Of a stretch of DNA of 64,000 nucleotides, positions 26,956 to 36,389 are shown in pieces. Position 1 is the stretch's first letter, and the number at the start of each line of letters is the position of its first letter. Position numbers and translations under genes: made by a program. The notes beneath the pieces are model-generated. The model was not told the DNA's origin. It saw nothing but the letters and a program-made list of their open reading frames with translations, and made no database searches. The DNA is from Micromonospora sp. CP22 (GTDB lineage: Bacteria > Actinomycetota > Actinomycetes > Mycobacteriales > Micromonosporaceae). The stretch lies in assembly GCF_009712475.1 (NCBI RefSeq), contig NZ_VCJO01000004.1, forward strand, positions 271,863 to 335,862, given 5' to 3'.

Positions 26956-28313
26956 CGGGACAGTTCCTTCTCGTATTCGGCCTGGACCGCCTTCACGTAC
27001 CCCTCGGGGGTCTGTTGTCCGGCGATCAGCTTCTGCATCTCAGGGGTGATGGCCGCGGCGAAGATGCCGCCGGTCGCGTTCGCGGTGAAGTCGACCGCGC
27101 CGTTGTCCGCCCCGAGCTGCTGGGACGCCTTGAGCGTCTCGGCCAGCACGGTTCCCTCCACCACCGGCGGTAGGGCGAGGTCGGCCGGGCCGCCCGGGTG
27201 CGAGCCGCCGATGGTCACCGAGATCTCGCGGGCCTTGTCGTTGGTGTGCGCCCAGTTGAGGAAGAAGGCGGCGGCGTCCGGGTTCTTCGCCCGGGCACCG
27301 ACGCCGAACGTGTTCGGCGCGGACATGGCGACCCGCTTGGCGTCGGCGGTCTCCCCCGGGAAGAGGAAGAAGCCGACCTCGCCGGCCATGTTCTTGTCCA
27401 GGTTCCCCGACTCCCAGTCGCCGTTGAACATGAACAGGCCGTTGCCCTTCTGGAACTCGCCCATCATCGCCGTGTAGTCGATGGCGTTCGCGTCCTTCGG
27501 GAAGTAACCGGCCTCGGCCCACTTCTGGATGGTCTGGGTGGCCTTGAGCGCGGCCGGCGTGTCGAAGGTCGCGCCCGGCTTCTGGAAGATCCAGTCGGCG
27601 ATGGCGTTCGGGTCGCCGTACTGGTTCTGCAATGCCTGGTGCGGGAAGTTGATACCCGCGGTGTTCTTGTTGAACTGCATGATCGGCAGCAGGTCGGCGG
27701 CCTTCGCCTTGGCCAGCAGGTCCTCGAACTCGGCGATGGTGGCCGGCGGCTGGGTCATGCCGATCTGCTCGGCCTGCTTGAGGTTGTAGAAGACGCCGGT
27801 CACGCTGTAACCCAGGCCCATGCCGTACAGCGATCCGCTGCCCCGCACCGCCCCACCGTCGGACAGGCGCAGCTGGATCAGCTGGGAGGCGGGGAAGGCG
27901 TCCCAGCCGTACGCGTCGAAGTACGGGTCCAGGTTCTTCAGCAGCCCGTCCTTGACCAGGTCGACCATGGTGGGCAGCCGGATGAGGTCGGGCGCGTTGT
28001 CCGAGGCGAGCACCCGGGGCGCGTTCTCCGTGATCACCGTGAACTGGTCCTCACGGATGTTGAACGTGACGTTCGGGTGTTGCTTGGTGAACTCCTCCGC
28101 GAGCGCCTTGGCCAGCGGGAAGCCGGTCTCGGCGTACATTTCGAGGGTGATTGGGTCGGTCCCCAGCTCGGTGCTGACCGGGGCGTCGGAGTCCCCGGAG
28201 GGGGTCTGCTCCGAACCGGGCGCGCTACAGCCGGTGACAGCCAGACCGACGGCCAGTAGTGGCGTCAGCAACGCCACCCGGCGTCGGGTGAATCTCGTCG
28301 AGAACTCCGGCAC
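26952..28313 (-). CDS. Sugar ABC transporter binding lipoprotein, CUT1
   Basis: 453-residue extracellular binding protein of the MalE-like cluster. Signal peptide with RRR start and lipobox AVTGC (Cys29), then a Ser/Pro/Asp-rich linker. The mature protein shows the usual order of the fold, with the conserved NFPHQALQNQYGDPNAIADW and GEFQKGNGLFMFNGDW (GxxAMxxNGxW-like) blocks. GTG at 28313 with AAGGAG six bases upstream. First gene of the operon; the LacI operator 28500-28515 controls it. Confidence 0.93.
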   Translation of the reverse strand: MPEFSTRFTRRRVALLTPLLAVGLAVTGCSAPGSEQTPSGDSDAPVSTELGTDPITLEMYAETGFPLAKALAEEFTKQHPNVTFNIREDQFTVITENAPRVLASDNAPDLIRLPTMVDLVKDGLLKNLDPYFDAYGWDAFPASQLIQLRLSDGGAVRGSGSLYGMGLGYSVTGVFYNLKQAEQIGMTQPPATIAEFEDLLAKAKAADLLPIMQFNKNTAGINFPHQALQNQYGDPNAIADWIFQKPGATFDTPAALKATQTIQKWAEAGYFPKDANAIDYTAMMGEFQKGNGLFMFNGDWESGNLDKNMAGEVGFFLFPGETADAKRVAMSAPNTFGVGARAKNPDAAAFFLNWAHTNDKAREISVTIGGSHPGGPADLALPPVVEGTVLAETLKASQQLGADNGAVDFTANATGGIFAAAITPEMQKLIAGQQTPEGYVKAVQAEYEKELSR

Positions 28314-28499
28314 CTCTTGCTCCTTGACTCATCCGCGCGCCGAGCCGGTTGTGACGGCCGTTCGTGGCGACCTGCGGCCATCGGTCCGCCGACCACCACA
28401 TGTCGCGCCCGTCGCGTGCCGAAACTCCGGCGCGCGGCGCGCGGTACCCAATACGACATCGGTAGGCGCGAGGCGTCCACCGCAGAGCCGAAACTCGTC

Positions 28500-28547
28500 G
28501 CTAAACTGATTTAGCAGAGCATGCGCGCGTCGCCCGGTGACTGTCAA
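28500..28547 (-). promoter_or_regulatory. CUT1 operon promoter with LacI operator
   Basis: Minus-strand -35 TTGACA (28542-28547), 18-base spacer, -10 CATGCT (28518-28523), operator GCTAAATCAGTTTAGC (28500-28515) over the transcription start. Operator and -10 region are identical to those of the esterase promoter at 10993-11040. The remaining intergenic bases 28314-28499 (5' leader) and 28548-28693 (upstream of lacI) show no further clear signal. Confidence 0.8.
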
Positions 28548-28693
28548 GGACGAGTTCGCAACGGTCTGGAAACAGATGGCCCGCCACCTCCGTGGCGCCG
28601 ACGGGACACGCCGCCGGCGCCACGGGGGTGACTCGACGCGCGATGATGGGACGACGACGGCATCGGGACGGCCGCCGTGAACGGAGGACGCAC

Positions 28694-29719
28694 ATGGGTC
28701 GTGAGAGAGCGACGTTGGCCGACGTGGCACGACGCGCCGGTCTGTCCAAGACCGCCGCGTCGATGGTGCTCAACGGGCGCGAGGGCACCAGGCTCTCCGC
28801 CGAGGCGCACCAACGGGTCTTCGCGGCGGCCGAGGAGCTCGGCTACCGCCCCAACGTGGCCGCCCGCAGCCTGCGTACCCGCAAGACCGCCACCATCGCG
28901 TTCGTCTCCGACATCGTCGCCACCACCCGCTTCGCCGGTGGCCTCATCCGTGGCGCGCTGGACGCCGCCCGCGAGCGGGACCACGCCCTGCTGATCACCG
29001 AGACGCAGGGGGACCCGACGTTCGAGCGGTACGCCATCGAGGCGATCCTCGACCGCCAGGTCGACGGCGTGGTCTACGCCGCCATGGCGACCCGTCGGCT
29101 GGCGGTGCCGCCGGCCATCCTCGGCGGCCCGGTGGTGCTGCTCAACGCCACCAGTCCCGAGCCGCTGCCCTGCGTGCTTCCCGACGACGAGGGGGCCGGC
29201 GCGGCGGCGGCCGAGGCGCTGCTCGCTTCCGGTCACCGGGACCGGATCGCCCTGATCGGTCGCAACCTGGAGAAGGAACAGGACCCGGAGGTCTCCCTGG
29301 CCGCCGACGCCCGACTGCGAGGCATCCGGGCCACCCTCGCCGCCGCCGGGGTCTCGCTGCTGGAGGAGAGTTTCTGCCCGGAGTGGTTGCCGGAACACGG
29401 CCACAACGCCATGCGTGAGCTGCTGGAGCACCCGACCCGCCCCACCGCGGTGATCTGCATGAACGACCGCCTCGCCTTCGGCGCGTACCAGGCGCTCGGC
29501 GAGGCCGGACTCACCATCCCCGACGACCTCTCGGTGATCTCCTTCGACGACGACCCGATCGCCGCGTGGCTGCGTCCGGGGCTGTCCACCGCGGCGCTGC
29601 CGCACGAACAGATGGGCCGCCGAGCGGTGGAGGTGCTGCTCGACGGCGGCGACGCCGCCACGTCGTTCGTCCCGATGCCGATGCGGCGGCGAGGGTCCGT
29701 GGCCGCTCCCGCCGACTGA
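28694..29719 (+). CDS. LacI-family transcriptional regulator
   Basis: 341 residues. Helix-turn-helix and hinge at 1-60 (TLADVARRAGLSKTAASMVLNG, then ELGYRPNVAARSLRT), followed by a periplasmic-binding-like effector domain ending in the typical PDDLSVISFDDDPIAAWLRPGLSTA block. ATG at 28694 has GGAGG six bases upstream; a longer in-frame start upstream would add an arginine-rich tail with no homology to the family. It lies between the divergent CUT1 operon and the co-directional GH32-like gene. The GCTAAA/TTTAGC operators at 11025, 28500 and, degenerate, at 29763 are its likely sites; the ligand is unknown. Confidence 0.93.
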   Translation: MGRERATLADVARRAGLSKTAASMVLNGREGTRLSAEAHQRVFAAAEELGYRPNVAARSLRTRKTATIAFVSDIVATTRFAGGLIRGALDAARERDHALLITETQGDPTFERYAIEAILDRQVDGVVYAAMATRRLAVPPAILGGPVVLLNATSPEPLPCVLPDDEGAGAAAAEALLASGHRDRIALIGRNLEKEQDPEVSLAADARLRGIRATLAAAGVSLLEESFCPEWLPEHGHNAMRELLEHPTRPTAVICMNDRLAFGAYQALGEAGLTIPDDLSVISFDDDPIAAWLRPGLSTAALPHEQMGRRAVEVLLDGGDAATSFVPMPMRRRGSVAAPAD

Positions 29720-29762
29720 TCCGACCGTCCCTGAGCCGGGCAGACCACCACCCGCCATAGCC

Positions 29763-29778
29763 GCTAAACCGATTCACT
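29763..29778 (+). promoter_or_regulatory. Half-conserved LacI operator before GH32-like gene
   Basis: GCTAAACCGATTCACT keeps the left arm of the GCTAAA/TTTAGC operator and part of the right, 16 bases before the start codon. A CATAGC in front could be a -10. Confidence 0.5.
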
Positions 29779-29793
29779 GGTACGTTTCCGGCC

Positions 29794-30732
29794 ATGCTTC
29801 GACTGCCCGACCACTGGGTGTGGGACAGCTGGTACGCCCAGGACGACGACGGCCGCTGGCACGCGTTCTTCCTGCGCGCGTCGCGGGCCCTACTCGACCC
29901 ACACCGTCGCCATCGGCGGGCCTCGATCGGCCACGCCGTCTCCACCGACCTGCGCTCCTGGGACCTGCGCGCCGACGCCCTGGTGCCCGCCGACGCGCCC
30001 GCCTGGGACGACCTGGCGACCTGGACCGGCTGCACGGTACGCGGCCCGGACCAGCGGTGGTACCTCTTCTACACCGGGGTCAGCCGGGCGGAGGACGGTC
30101 TGGTCCAGCGCATCGGCCTGGCCGTCTCCGACGACCTGGTCAGCTGGCACCGGCACGGCTGCGGCCCGGTGGTGGAGGCCGACCCGACCTGGTACGAGCT
30201 GCTCGATCACGAGATGTGGTACGAGGAGGCGTGGCGCGACCCGTGGGTCTTCCCGGACCCGGACGGCGACGGCTGGCACATGCTCGTCACCGCACGCGGC
30301 AACCAGGGACCAGGCGACGCGCGCGGGGTCGTCGGCCACGCGACCTCACCGGACCTGGTGAACTGGACGGTGCGACCGCCGCTGTCCGCCCCGGCCGGGT
30401 TCGGTCACCTGGAGGTACCGCAGGTCGCCGTCGTCGACGGGCAGCCCCTGCTGCTGTTCTGCACCAACGCCTTCGCCGCCGACCGGGAGGCCGGGCAGCG
30501 GATCTGGGTCGCCACCGGCCCGACGGTACGCGGCCCCTGGGACGTCGCCGCCGCCCGGCCGGTCGCCCAACCCCACCTGTACGCCCCACGCCTGGTCCCG
30601 GACGGTGACGGCTGGTCCCTGATCGGCTTCGTCGAGCACACCGACGGCGAGTTCGTCGGCGAACTCAGCGATCCCGTCCCGGTCCGCTACGACCCGTCGG
30701 TCGGCCTGGTCGCGCGATCCGTGGGTGAGTGA
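29794..30732 (+). CDS. GH32-like five-bladed beta-propeller glycosidase
   Basis: 312-residue intracellular protein (no signal peptide) with the fold of GH32/GH43/GH68 enzymes. Probable nucleophile Asp in WVWDSWYAQDDDG (residues 8-20), transition-state Asp in WRDPWVFPDPDGDG, and general acid Glu in GHLEVPQVAVVDG, the last resembling GH32 enzymes. It lacks the C-terminal beta-sandwich of full GH32 enzymes. The substrate may be a fructose-containing sugar brought in by the CUT1 transporter, but the GH32 versus GH43 assignment rests only on these motifs. Confidence 0.8.
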   Translation: MLRLPDHWVWDSWYAQDDDGRWHAFFLRASRALLDPHRRHRRASIGHAVSTDLRSWDLRADALVPADAPAWDDLATWTGCTVRGPDQRWYLFYTGVSRAEDGLVQRIGLAVSDDLVSWHRHGCGPVVEADPTWYELLDHEMWYEEAWRDPWVFPDPDGDGWHMLVTARGNQGPGDARGVVGHATSPDLVNWTVRPPLSAPAGFGHLEVPQVAVVDGQPLLLFCTNAFAADREAGQRIWVATGPTVRGPWDVAAARPVAQPHLYAPRLVPDGDGWSLIGFVEHTDGEFVGELSDPVPVRYDPSVGLVARSVGE

Positions 30733-30801
30733 GGTCGTTCCCGGACCGGCCCCGACACCATCGGACACCGGCCCGGTGAACGTTCGGCAGCGGCTTCAGG
30801 G

Positions 30802-30844
30802 CCTGCGTCGAGGTCCTCGGCTCGGCCGAGGACCTCGACGCAGG
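30802..30844. terminator. Bidirectional terminator, 20-bp perfect stem
   Basis: Bases 30802-30821 pair perfectly with 30825-30844 around a TCG loop, and GGG/CCC extends the stem past a bulge. It separates the convergent glycosidase and cysA genes. Confidence 0.85.
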
Positions 30845-30847
30845 ACC

Positions 30848-31846
30848 CTAGCTGTTGGCGGCGGCGAGGTCGGCCCGCTGCGCGGGCGTGGACACCGCCG
30901 TGGTGGGGCTGTTCGGGGCGATCCGGAGGCGCACGTCGTCACCGGTCCCGATGCCGAGGGCGAGGAACTCGTTGCGGGTGAGGGTCACCGTGACCGGCTG
31001 TCCGTCGGCGGTGGTGACCTCGACCCGGATCTCGAAGCCGATCCGGGTGACCCGGGCGACCCGGCCAGGCACCCCGTCGCCCGAGTCGGTGGAGAGCTGG
31101 AGGTCGTGCGGACGCACGAGTTGGTCGCCGAGTTGGGTGACCGGGCCGAGGAACCGCATGACGAACTCGTTCGCCGGGCGGTCGTAGAGGTCGTCCGGCG
31201 AGCCGATCTGTTCCACCCTCCCCTCGTTGATCACCACGATCTCGTCGGCGACCTCCAGTGCCTCCTCCTGGTCGTGGGTGACGAAGACGGTGGTCACGTG
31301 CACCTCGTCGTGCAGCCGACGCAGCCAGTCCCGCAGTTCCTTGCGGACCTTGGCGTCGAGGGCGCCGAACGGCTCGTCGAGCAGCAACACCGCCGGCTCC
31401 ACGGCCAGGGCACGGGCGAGCGCCATCCGCTGCCGCTGCCCGCCGGAGAGCTGCGTGGGCAGCCGGTCACCGAACTGTCCGAGGTGCACCAGGGCGAGCA
31501 GCTCGTCGACCCGCCGACGGATCTCCTCCTTGGACCGTTTGCGGATCTCCAGACCGAAGGCCACGTTACGGCGTACCGACAGGTGCTTGAAGGCCGCGTA
31601 GTGCTGGAACACGAATCCGACGTTGCGCTTCTGCGGGGGCAGCGTGGTGGCATCCACACCGTCGATCTCGACGCGTCCGGTGTCGGCGCGCTCCAGTCCC
31701 GCGATGATCCGAAGCAGGGTGGACTTGCCGCCACCGGAGGGGCCCAGCAACGCCGTGAGCCGACCGGCCGGGATGCTCACCGACACGTCGTCGAGTGCGA
31801 CGAAGTCCGCGAACCGCTTGCCGACGTTGGAGATCTCGATGCTCAA
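30848..31846 (-). CDS. cysA: Sulfate ABC transporter ATPase
   Basis: 332-residue ATPase. Walker [10 protein letters not shown] (residues 35-43), signature LSGGQRQRM, Walker [13 protein letters not shown] and switch His in VTHDQ; from about residue 235 a C-terminal regulatory TOBE-like domain with LVRPHDLQ. Start is TTG at 31846, supported by GAAGGAAGAG just upstream and a TTGA overlap with the cysW stop. Last gene of sbp-cysT-cysW-cysA. The TTG start may lower its expression. Confidence 0.95.
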   Translation of the reverse strand: MSIEISNVGKRFADFVALDDVSVSIPAGRLTALLGPSGGGKSTLLRIIAGLERADTGRVEIDGVDATTLPPQKRNVGFVFQHYAAFKHLSVRRNVAFGLEIRKRSKEEIRRRVDELLALVHLGQFGDRLPTQLSGGQRQRMALARALAVEPAVLLLDEPFGALDAKVRKELRDWLRRLHDEVHVTTVFVTHDQEEALEVADEIVVINEGRVEQIGSPDDLYDRPANEFVMRFLGPVTQLGDQLVRPHDLQLSTDSGDGVPGRVARVTRIGFEIRVEVTTADGQPVTVTLTRNEFLALGIGTGDDVRLRIAPNSPTTAVSTPAQRADLAAANS

Positions 31847-32679
31847 CGCTCTTCCTTCGGCCTGAGAACGGATACGACGATGATGCAGGCCACCGCGACG
31901 AGGGCGAGGAGGAAGGCCGTGGCGTACGCTCCGCCCTTGTCGAAGTTGAGGTACTTCTCCTCCACCACGAGGGTGGCCGTGCGGGTGTCACCGAGCACGT
32001 TGCCGGAGACCACCTTGACCGCGCCGAACTCGCCGAGCGAGCGGGCGAGGCTGAGCACGACGCCGTAGATCACGCCCCACTTGATGGACGGCAGCGTGAT
32101 CCGGCGGAACGTCTGCCAGGCGTTGGCGCCGAGGCTGCGGGCGGCCTGTTCCTGCTCGTCGCCGACCTCCTGCAAGACCGGCACGACCTCCCGGATGACC
32201 AGCGGCAGGGCGACGAAGACGGTGGCCATCACCATGCCCGGCACCGCGAAGATGATCTGAATTCCGGCCGACTCCAGGGTCGGACCGAACCAGCCGTCGC
32301 GACCGCCGTAGACCAGGATCAACGCGAGCCCGACGACGATCGGGGAGACCGACAGCGGCACGTCGAGCAACGCGTTGAGCACCCGCTTGCCGGGGAAGTC
32401 GTAACGGACCAACAGGATCGAGATGCCGACACCGAACACGGTGTTGATGACCACGGCGGCCACCGCGATCACCACGGTGAGTCGCAACGCGTGGGTCACG
32501 TCGGGGTCGGTGAGGATGTCCTCGAAGCTGGTGAACCCGTCGGTGAAGGCGTTGCTTCCCACCAGGTACAACGGCCAGGCCACCAGGAAGAACAGGTACG
32601 CCACCACCACGAGCCGCAGCAGGTGGCGACCGGGGCGTCGACCGACCGGGCTACGGGTGGCGATCGAACTGTCAGCCAC
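31843..32679 (-). CDS. cysW: Sulfate ABC transporter permease CysW
   Basis: 278-residue membrane protein with about six segments and the EAA loop [30 protein letters not shown] stretch near residues 165-185. The C-terminal [18 protein letters not shown] block is diagnostic of sulfate/thiosulfate permeases. GTG start overlaps the cysT stop by eight bases. Forms the channel with CysT. Confidence 0.94.
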   Translation of the reverse strand: MADSSIATRSPVGRRPGRHLLRLVVVAYLFFLVAWPLYLVGSNAFTDGFTSFEDILTDPDVTHALRLTVVIAVAAVVINTVFGVGISILLVRYDFPGKRVLNALLDVPLSVSPIVVGLALILVYGGRDGWFGPTLESAGIQIIFAVPGMVMATVFVALPLVIREVVPVLQEVGDEQEQAARSLGANAWQTFRRITLPSIKWGVIYGVVLSLARSLGEFGAVKVVSGNVLGDTRTATLVVEEKYLNFDKGGAYATAFLLALVAVACIIVVSVLRPKEER

Positions 32680-33520
32680 GGCGCACCACCCTCCGCTGGA
32701 TGACGTCGAGGACCACGATGACGGTGAGCGAGACGGCCAGCAGCATCACCGCGACCGCCGCCGCGCTGTCCGGGTTGTCGTTCTCGATGCTGCTGAGGAT
32801 CCGTACCGAGGCCACCTCGGTACGCATCGGCAGGTTGCCGGAGAGCAGGACCAGGGAGCCGTACTCGCCGACGGCGCGGGCGAACGACAGCGCGGCCCCG
32901 GCCGCGATGGCCGGGGTGAGGCTGGGCAGGATGATCCGTCGGAACGTGACGAACCGGCTCGCGCCCAGCGAGGCCGCCGCCTCCTCGACCTCCGGATCGA
33001 GTTCGGCCAGCACCGGCTGCACCGTCCGCACGATGAAGGGCAGTGTGACGAAGAGGAAGGCGAGGAACACCGCGACCCGGGTGTTGGCGACGTTGACGCC
33101 GAGCGGGCTGTCCGGCCCGTACAGCGACAGCAGCACCAGACCGGCGACGATCGTCGGCAGCGCGAACGGCACGTCGATGAGGACTTCGAGCGCCCGCTTA
33201 CCGACGAAGTTGTCGCGCACCAGCACCCAGGCGATCAGGGTGCCCATGACGATGTTCACCAGCGTGACGAGCAGCGCGGTCCCCACGGTCAGCCGCAGGG
33301 TGGCGGCGGTCTGCTCGTTGGTGGCCGTCTGCCAGAAACCGTCCCATCCGCCTTCGGAGGCGGTCACCACCACCGCGGCGAGCGGAATCAGCACCAGCAG
33401 GCTGAACCACACCATGGCGACACCGAGGCCCAGACCGGAGAGCCGGGTCAGCGGCAGACCGGCCCGGACCGGCCGGCGGTCGCCCGCCGGCCGGTCCGGT
33501 GTCACAGCCGTCGAGGTCAC
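32672..33520 (-). CDS. cysT: Sulfate ABC transporter permease CysT
   Basis: 282 residues, six membrane segments. EAA loop EVEEAAASLGASRFVTFRR near 180, followed by SFARAVGEYGSLVLLSGN, the sulfate-permease signature. GTG start overlaps the binding-protein stop (GTGA). Confidence 0.94.
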   Translation of the reverse strand: MTSTAVTPDRPAGDRRPVRAGLPLTRLSGLGLGVAMVWFSLLVLIPLAAVVVTASEGGWDGFWQTATNEQTAATLRLTVGTALLVTLVNIVMGTLIAWVLVRDNFVGKRALEVLIDVPFALPTIVAGLVLLSLYGPDSPLGVNVANTRVAVFLAFLFVTLPFIVRTVQPVLAELDPEVEEAAASLGASRFVTFRRIILPSLTPAIAAGAALSFARAVGEYGSLVLLSGNLPMRTEVASVRILSSIENDNPDSAAAVAVMLLAVSLTVIVVLDVIQRRVVRRG

Positions 33521-34536
33521 TTCGCCTTCCCGGAGGCCGCGATGACCTTGGTGACGATGCCGTCATTCTCGTCGAAGAACTTCTTCGACAACGCCGACCA
33601 GCTCTCGAAGTCCTTGTCGACCGTCAGCAGCTTCTGCGGTGCCGGGAACGGGTCGTTCGGGTCGAGGACGCCCTCGATGCCGCTGGTGTCGACGCCCTCG
33701 ATGATCGGTCGGAAACCGGTCAGCGCGAACTGCCGCTGACCCTGCGGGCCGAGCACGAAGTCGAGCCACTCCTTCGCCTTCGGGTCGGCGTTGGAGAGGA
33801 CGGCGCCCGGGTTCTCGATCAGCAGGGTGGTGGCGGGCAGCACCCAGTCCAGTTCTTCGCCCTTCTGCCGGGCCAGGATGGTCTCGTTCTCGTAGGCCAG
33901 CAGCACGTCGCCGGTGCCGCCGAGGAACGTGGTCGTGGCGTCCCGACCGCTGCCGGGCAGCGACACCACGTTGGCGAAGAGCTTGTTGAGGAACTCCTCG
34001 GCCTGGGCGTCGGTGCCGCCGTTGGCGGCGATGTGTCCCCAGGCGGCGAGGGCGTTCCAGCGGGCGGCGCCCGACGAGGCGGGGTTCGGCGTGACGATGC
34101 CGATCCCCGGCTTGATCAGGTCGTCCCAGCCCTGGATGTTCTTCGGGTTGCCCTGGCGCACGGCGAGGACCACCACCGACGAGGAGACGATGCCCTTGTT
34201 CGGCCCGTCGTCCCAGCTCTCGTCGACGAGACCGGCCTCGACCAGCCGGGTCACGTCGCTGCTGACGGAGAAGTGGACGTAGTCGGCCTTCAGCCCGGAG
34301 ACGACGGCTCGACTCTGGTCGCCGGACGCGCCGTACGAGGTGCGGAACCGCACCCCCTTGCCCGCCTCGGTCTTGTTCCATTCCGCGGCGATGGCCTTGT
34401 TCGCCGCCTCGGGTACCGCGAAACCGACGATGCTCAACGTGGCGTTACCGCTGGCGGCGTCCCCGCCACCGCAGCCCGCCAAGGCCAGGCCGACGACCAC
34501 GGCCAGGGCGCTGACTGCTCTGATCCGGTGCCTCAT
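33517..34536 (-). CDS. Sulfate ABC transporter substrate-binding lipoprotein
   Basis: 339 residues, Sbp/CysP family but anchored as a lipoprotein (lipobox ALAGC, Cys22). Ligand-binding landmarks are SYGASGDQSRAV (the phosphate/sulfate-loop region), the DYVHFSVSSDVTRL block and NPASSGAARWNALAAWGH. The C-terminal GFRPIIEGVD is family-typical. ATG at 34536 with GGAGGAGG upstream. First gene of the operon; its promoter at 34569-34597 overlaps a candidate Rrf2 site. Confidence 0.94.
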   Translation of the reverse strand: MRHRIRAVSALAVVVGLALAGCGGGDAASGNATLSIVGFAVPEAANKAIAAEWNKTEAGKGVRFRTSYGASGDQSRAVVSGLKADYVHFSVSSDVTRLVEAGLVDESWDDGPNKGIVSSSVVVLAVRQGNPKNIQGWDDLIKPGIGIVTPNPASSGAARWNALAAWGHIAANGGTDAQAEEFLNKLFANVVSLPGSGRDATTTFLGGTGDVLLAYENETILARQKGEELDWVLPATTLLIENPGAVLSNADPKAKEWLDFVLGPQGQRQFALTGFRPIIEGVDTSGIEGVLDPNDPFPAPQKLLTVDKDFESWSALSKKFFDENDGIVTKVIAASGKAK

Positions 34537-34568
34537 CTGCGAACCCGTCCTCCTCCAGTGCCCCGCAC

Positions 34569-34603
34569 TATATAAATCCGACTGGTTAAATAGGTAATTT
34601 GCC
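34569..34603 (-). promoter_or_regulatory. Sulfate operon promoter with GGTAATTTGCC element
   Basis: Minus-strand -35 TTACCT (34592-34597), 17-base spacer, -10 TATATA (34569-34574). GGTAATTTGCC (34593-34603), near-palindromic and AT-rich against a GC-rich background, covers the -35 and recurs at the peptide-transporter promoter (40840-40850). Nothing else gene-like is seen between 34604 and 34816. Confidence 0.6.
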
Positions 34604-34816
34604 CAGCATCATGCCGTCACATTGGACGGACACGACGGACGCGGATCACGCCCCGAGCCTCGATGCCCGGCGCGCACCACCAGAACGATCGCCGCACAGC
34701 CGTACGGCGAGCCCGCGATCGACCACGTCGATCGCGAACCGAATATCCCACTAACTCGACAGGTTTTCAAGCCTTGGTGTCGGACACCTGACCGACACCG
34801 GGGCACCGCGACGCCG

Positions 34817-35263
34817 TCACGCCGCGCCGGTGCCCTGGTCGACCACCGGCCGCCGCCCCGGATGCTCGCGCTCGAGCAGGTCGGCAAGGCTCGTCCGGTC
34901 GACCACCCCCTCGATGGCCCGGTGCACCGACAGCCACACCTCGCCCAGACCGGTCGCCACACCGTGGTACGTCGCCACCTCGGCGGGCGCCCCCCGGACC
35001 GTGGTCAACGCACCTGCGGTGGCCCGCAGCACGTCCCCCACCGCGATCTCGGCCGGCGACCGGGTCAACGCGTAGCCACCGTCGGTGCCGCGCAGGCTGT
35101 GCAGCAGACCGGCACGTCGCAGGTCGAGCAGGATGCCCTGCAAGAAGGGGTACGGAATGTCCTGGCTGGCCGCCAGCACCGCCGCCTTCACCACCTCCGG
35201 GTGATGCTGCGCCACCGCCAGCATCGCCCGGACGGCGTAATCCGACCGCGCCGAGATGTGCAC
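34817..35263 (-). CDS. Rrf2-family transcriptional regulator
   Basis: 148 residues, winged helix at the N-terminus ([17 protein letters not shown]; recognition helix around [19 protein letters not shown]; wing [10 protein letters not shown]). There is no cysteine in the protein, so it cannot bind an iron-sulfur cluster as IscR/NsrR do and is closer to CymR, the sulfur/cysteine regulator. GTG start with a G-rich site. It sits between the sulfate operon and the peptide transporter operon, both minus strand, whose promoters share a motif; control of sulfur uptake is inferred. Confidence 0.9.
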   Translation of the reverse strand: MHISARSDYAVRAMLAVAQHHPEVVKAAVLAASQDIPYPFLQGILLDLRRAGLLHSLRGTDGGYALTRSPAEIAVGDVLRATAGALTTVRGAPAEVATYHGVATGLGEVWLSVHRAIEGVVDRTSLADLLEREHPGRRPVVDQGTGAA

Positions 35264-35278
35264 GACCCCACCCCCGTC

Positions 35279-35312
35279 CCACTATTCCACACAAAACATG
35301 TAGGGATAGTGG
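35279..35312. promoter_or_regulatory. Inverted repeat upstream of the Rrf2 gene
   Basis: CCACTATTCC (35279-35288) and GGGATAGTGG (35303-35312) pair in nine of ten positions across 14 bases. Position 16 bases before the start suits an autoregulatory operator. Confidence 0.5.
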
Positions 35313-35402
35313 ACAGGGTGGAGGTCACCATCGTCAAGATGCCGACGGTGATGCGGTACGACTACGGACGGACGGAGCCGGCAACGGTGGTGGCGTGGGC
35401 GT

Positions 35403-36386
35403 TCAGGCCGCCCGCATCGCGCGCACGGCCTCCCCGGCGAACAGGCACGCCGCGCGGTGCTCCGGGGCGACCTCGGCCAACACCGGATCGGTCTCGGCGC
35501 ACTCCGGCCGCGCCTGGGGGCAGCGGGTGCGGAACCGGCAGCCGCCCGGCGGGTCCACCGGGCTGGGGATGTCTCCACTGAGGATGATCCGACGGCGGTC
35601 CCGCTCGACCTGCGGGTCGGCGACCGGCACCGCCGACAACAACGCGGCGGTGTACGGGTGCGCCGGAGCCTGCCAGATCTGCGTCGGTGTGCCGCTCTCC
35701 ACGATCCGCCCCAGGTACATCACCGCCATCCGGTCACTCATGTGCTCGACGGCGGCGAGGTCGTGGGCGATGAAGAGGTACGTCAGGCCGAGATCCCGTT
35801 GCAGGCGACGGAGCAGGTTCATGATCTGTGCCTGCACGCTCAGATCGAGCGAGGCGATCGGTTCGTCCAGCACGATCAGGTCCGGTTCGCCGGCCAGGGC
35901 ACGGGCGATGCCGACCCGCTGCCGCTGGCCGCCGGAGAGTTCGTGGGGATGCCGGTCGGCCAGGTCACCGCGCAACCCGACCATGTCGAGCAGTTCGTCG
36001 ACGCGGCGGCGTCGGGCCGCGGCACCGTCGACGAGCCGGTGCACGATCAGCGGCTCGGCGATGCTCGCCCCGATGGTGAGTCGAGGGTCCAGGGACGCCT
36101 GCGGATCCTGGAACACCATCGCCACCCGGCGACGCAGCGTCCGCAGTTGCCGCCGGGACCACCGGGTGACGTCCTCACCCGCGACCCGGACCGTGCCGGC
36201 GGTGGGATCCACCAGCCGCAGCAGGGCCAGCCCGGTGGTCGACTTGCCGCTGCCGGACTCGCCGACCAACCCCAGCGTCTCGCCCCGCCGGATCTGCAAC
36301 GACACGCCGTCGACGGCGCGGACCACACCGGCCGCCGTCGGGAACCACACGGCCAGATCGTCGAGTGCGGCCACCACCTCGCTCAC
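35403..36386 (-). CDS. Peptide ABC transporter ATPase, DppF/OppF-like
   Basis: 327 residues. Walker [10 protein letters not shown], signature LSGGQRQRV, Walker [12 protein letters not shown], and the C-terminal oligopeptide domain with the cysteine cluster [14 protein letters not shown] that may bind an iron-sulfur cluster. GTG start three bases after the DppD-like gene. Last gene of a five-gene operon. Confidence 0.93.
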   Translation of the reverse strand: MSEVVAALDDLAVWFPTAAGVVRAVDGVSLQIRRGETLGLVGESGSGKSTTGLALLRLVDPTAGTVRVAGEDVTRWSRRQLRTLRRRVAMVFQDPQASLDPRLTIGASIAEPLIVHRLVDGAAARRRRVDELLDMVGLRGDLADRHPHELSGGQRQRVGIARALAGEPDLIVLDEPIASLDLSVQAQIMNLLRRLQRDLGLTYLFIAHDLAAVEHMSDRMAVMYLGRIVESGTPTQIWQAPAHPYTAALLSAVPVADPQVERDRRRIILSGDIPSPVDPPGGCRFRTRCPQARPECAETDPVLAEVAPEHRAACLFAGEAVRAMRAA

Positions 36387-36389
36387 CTG

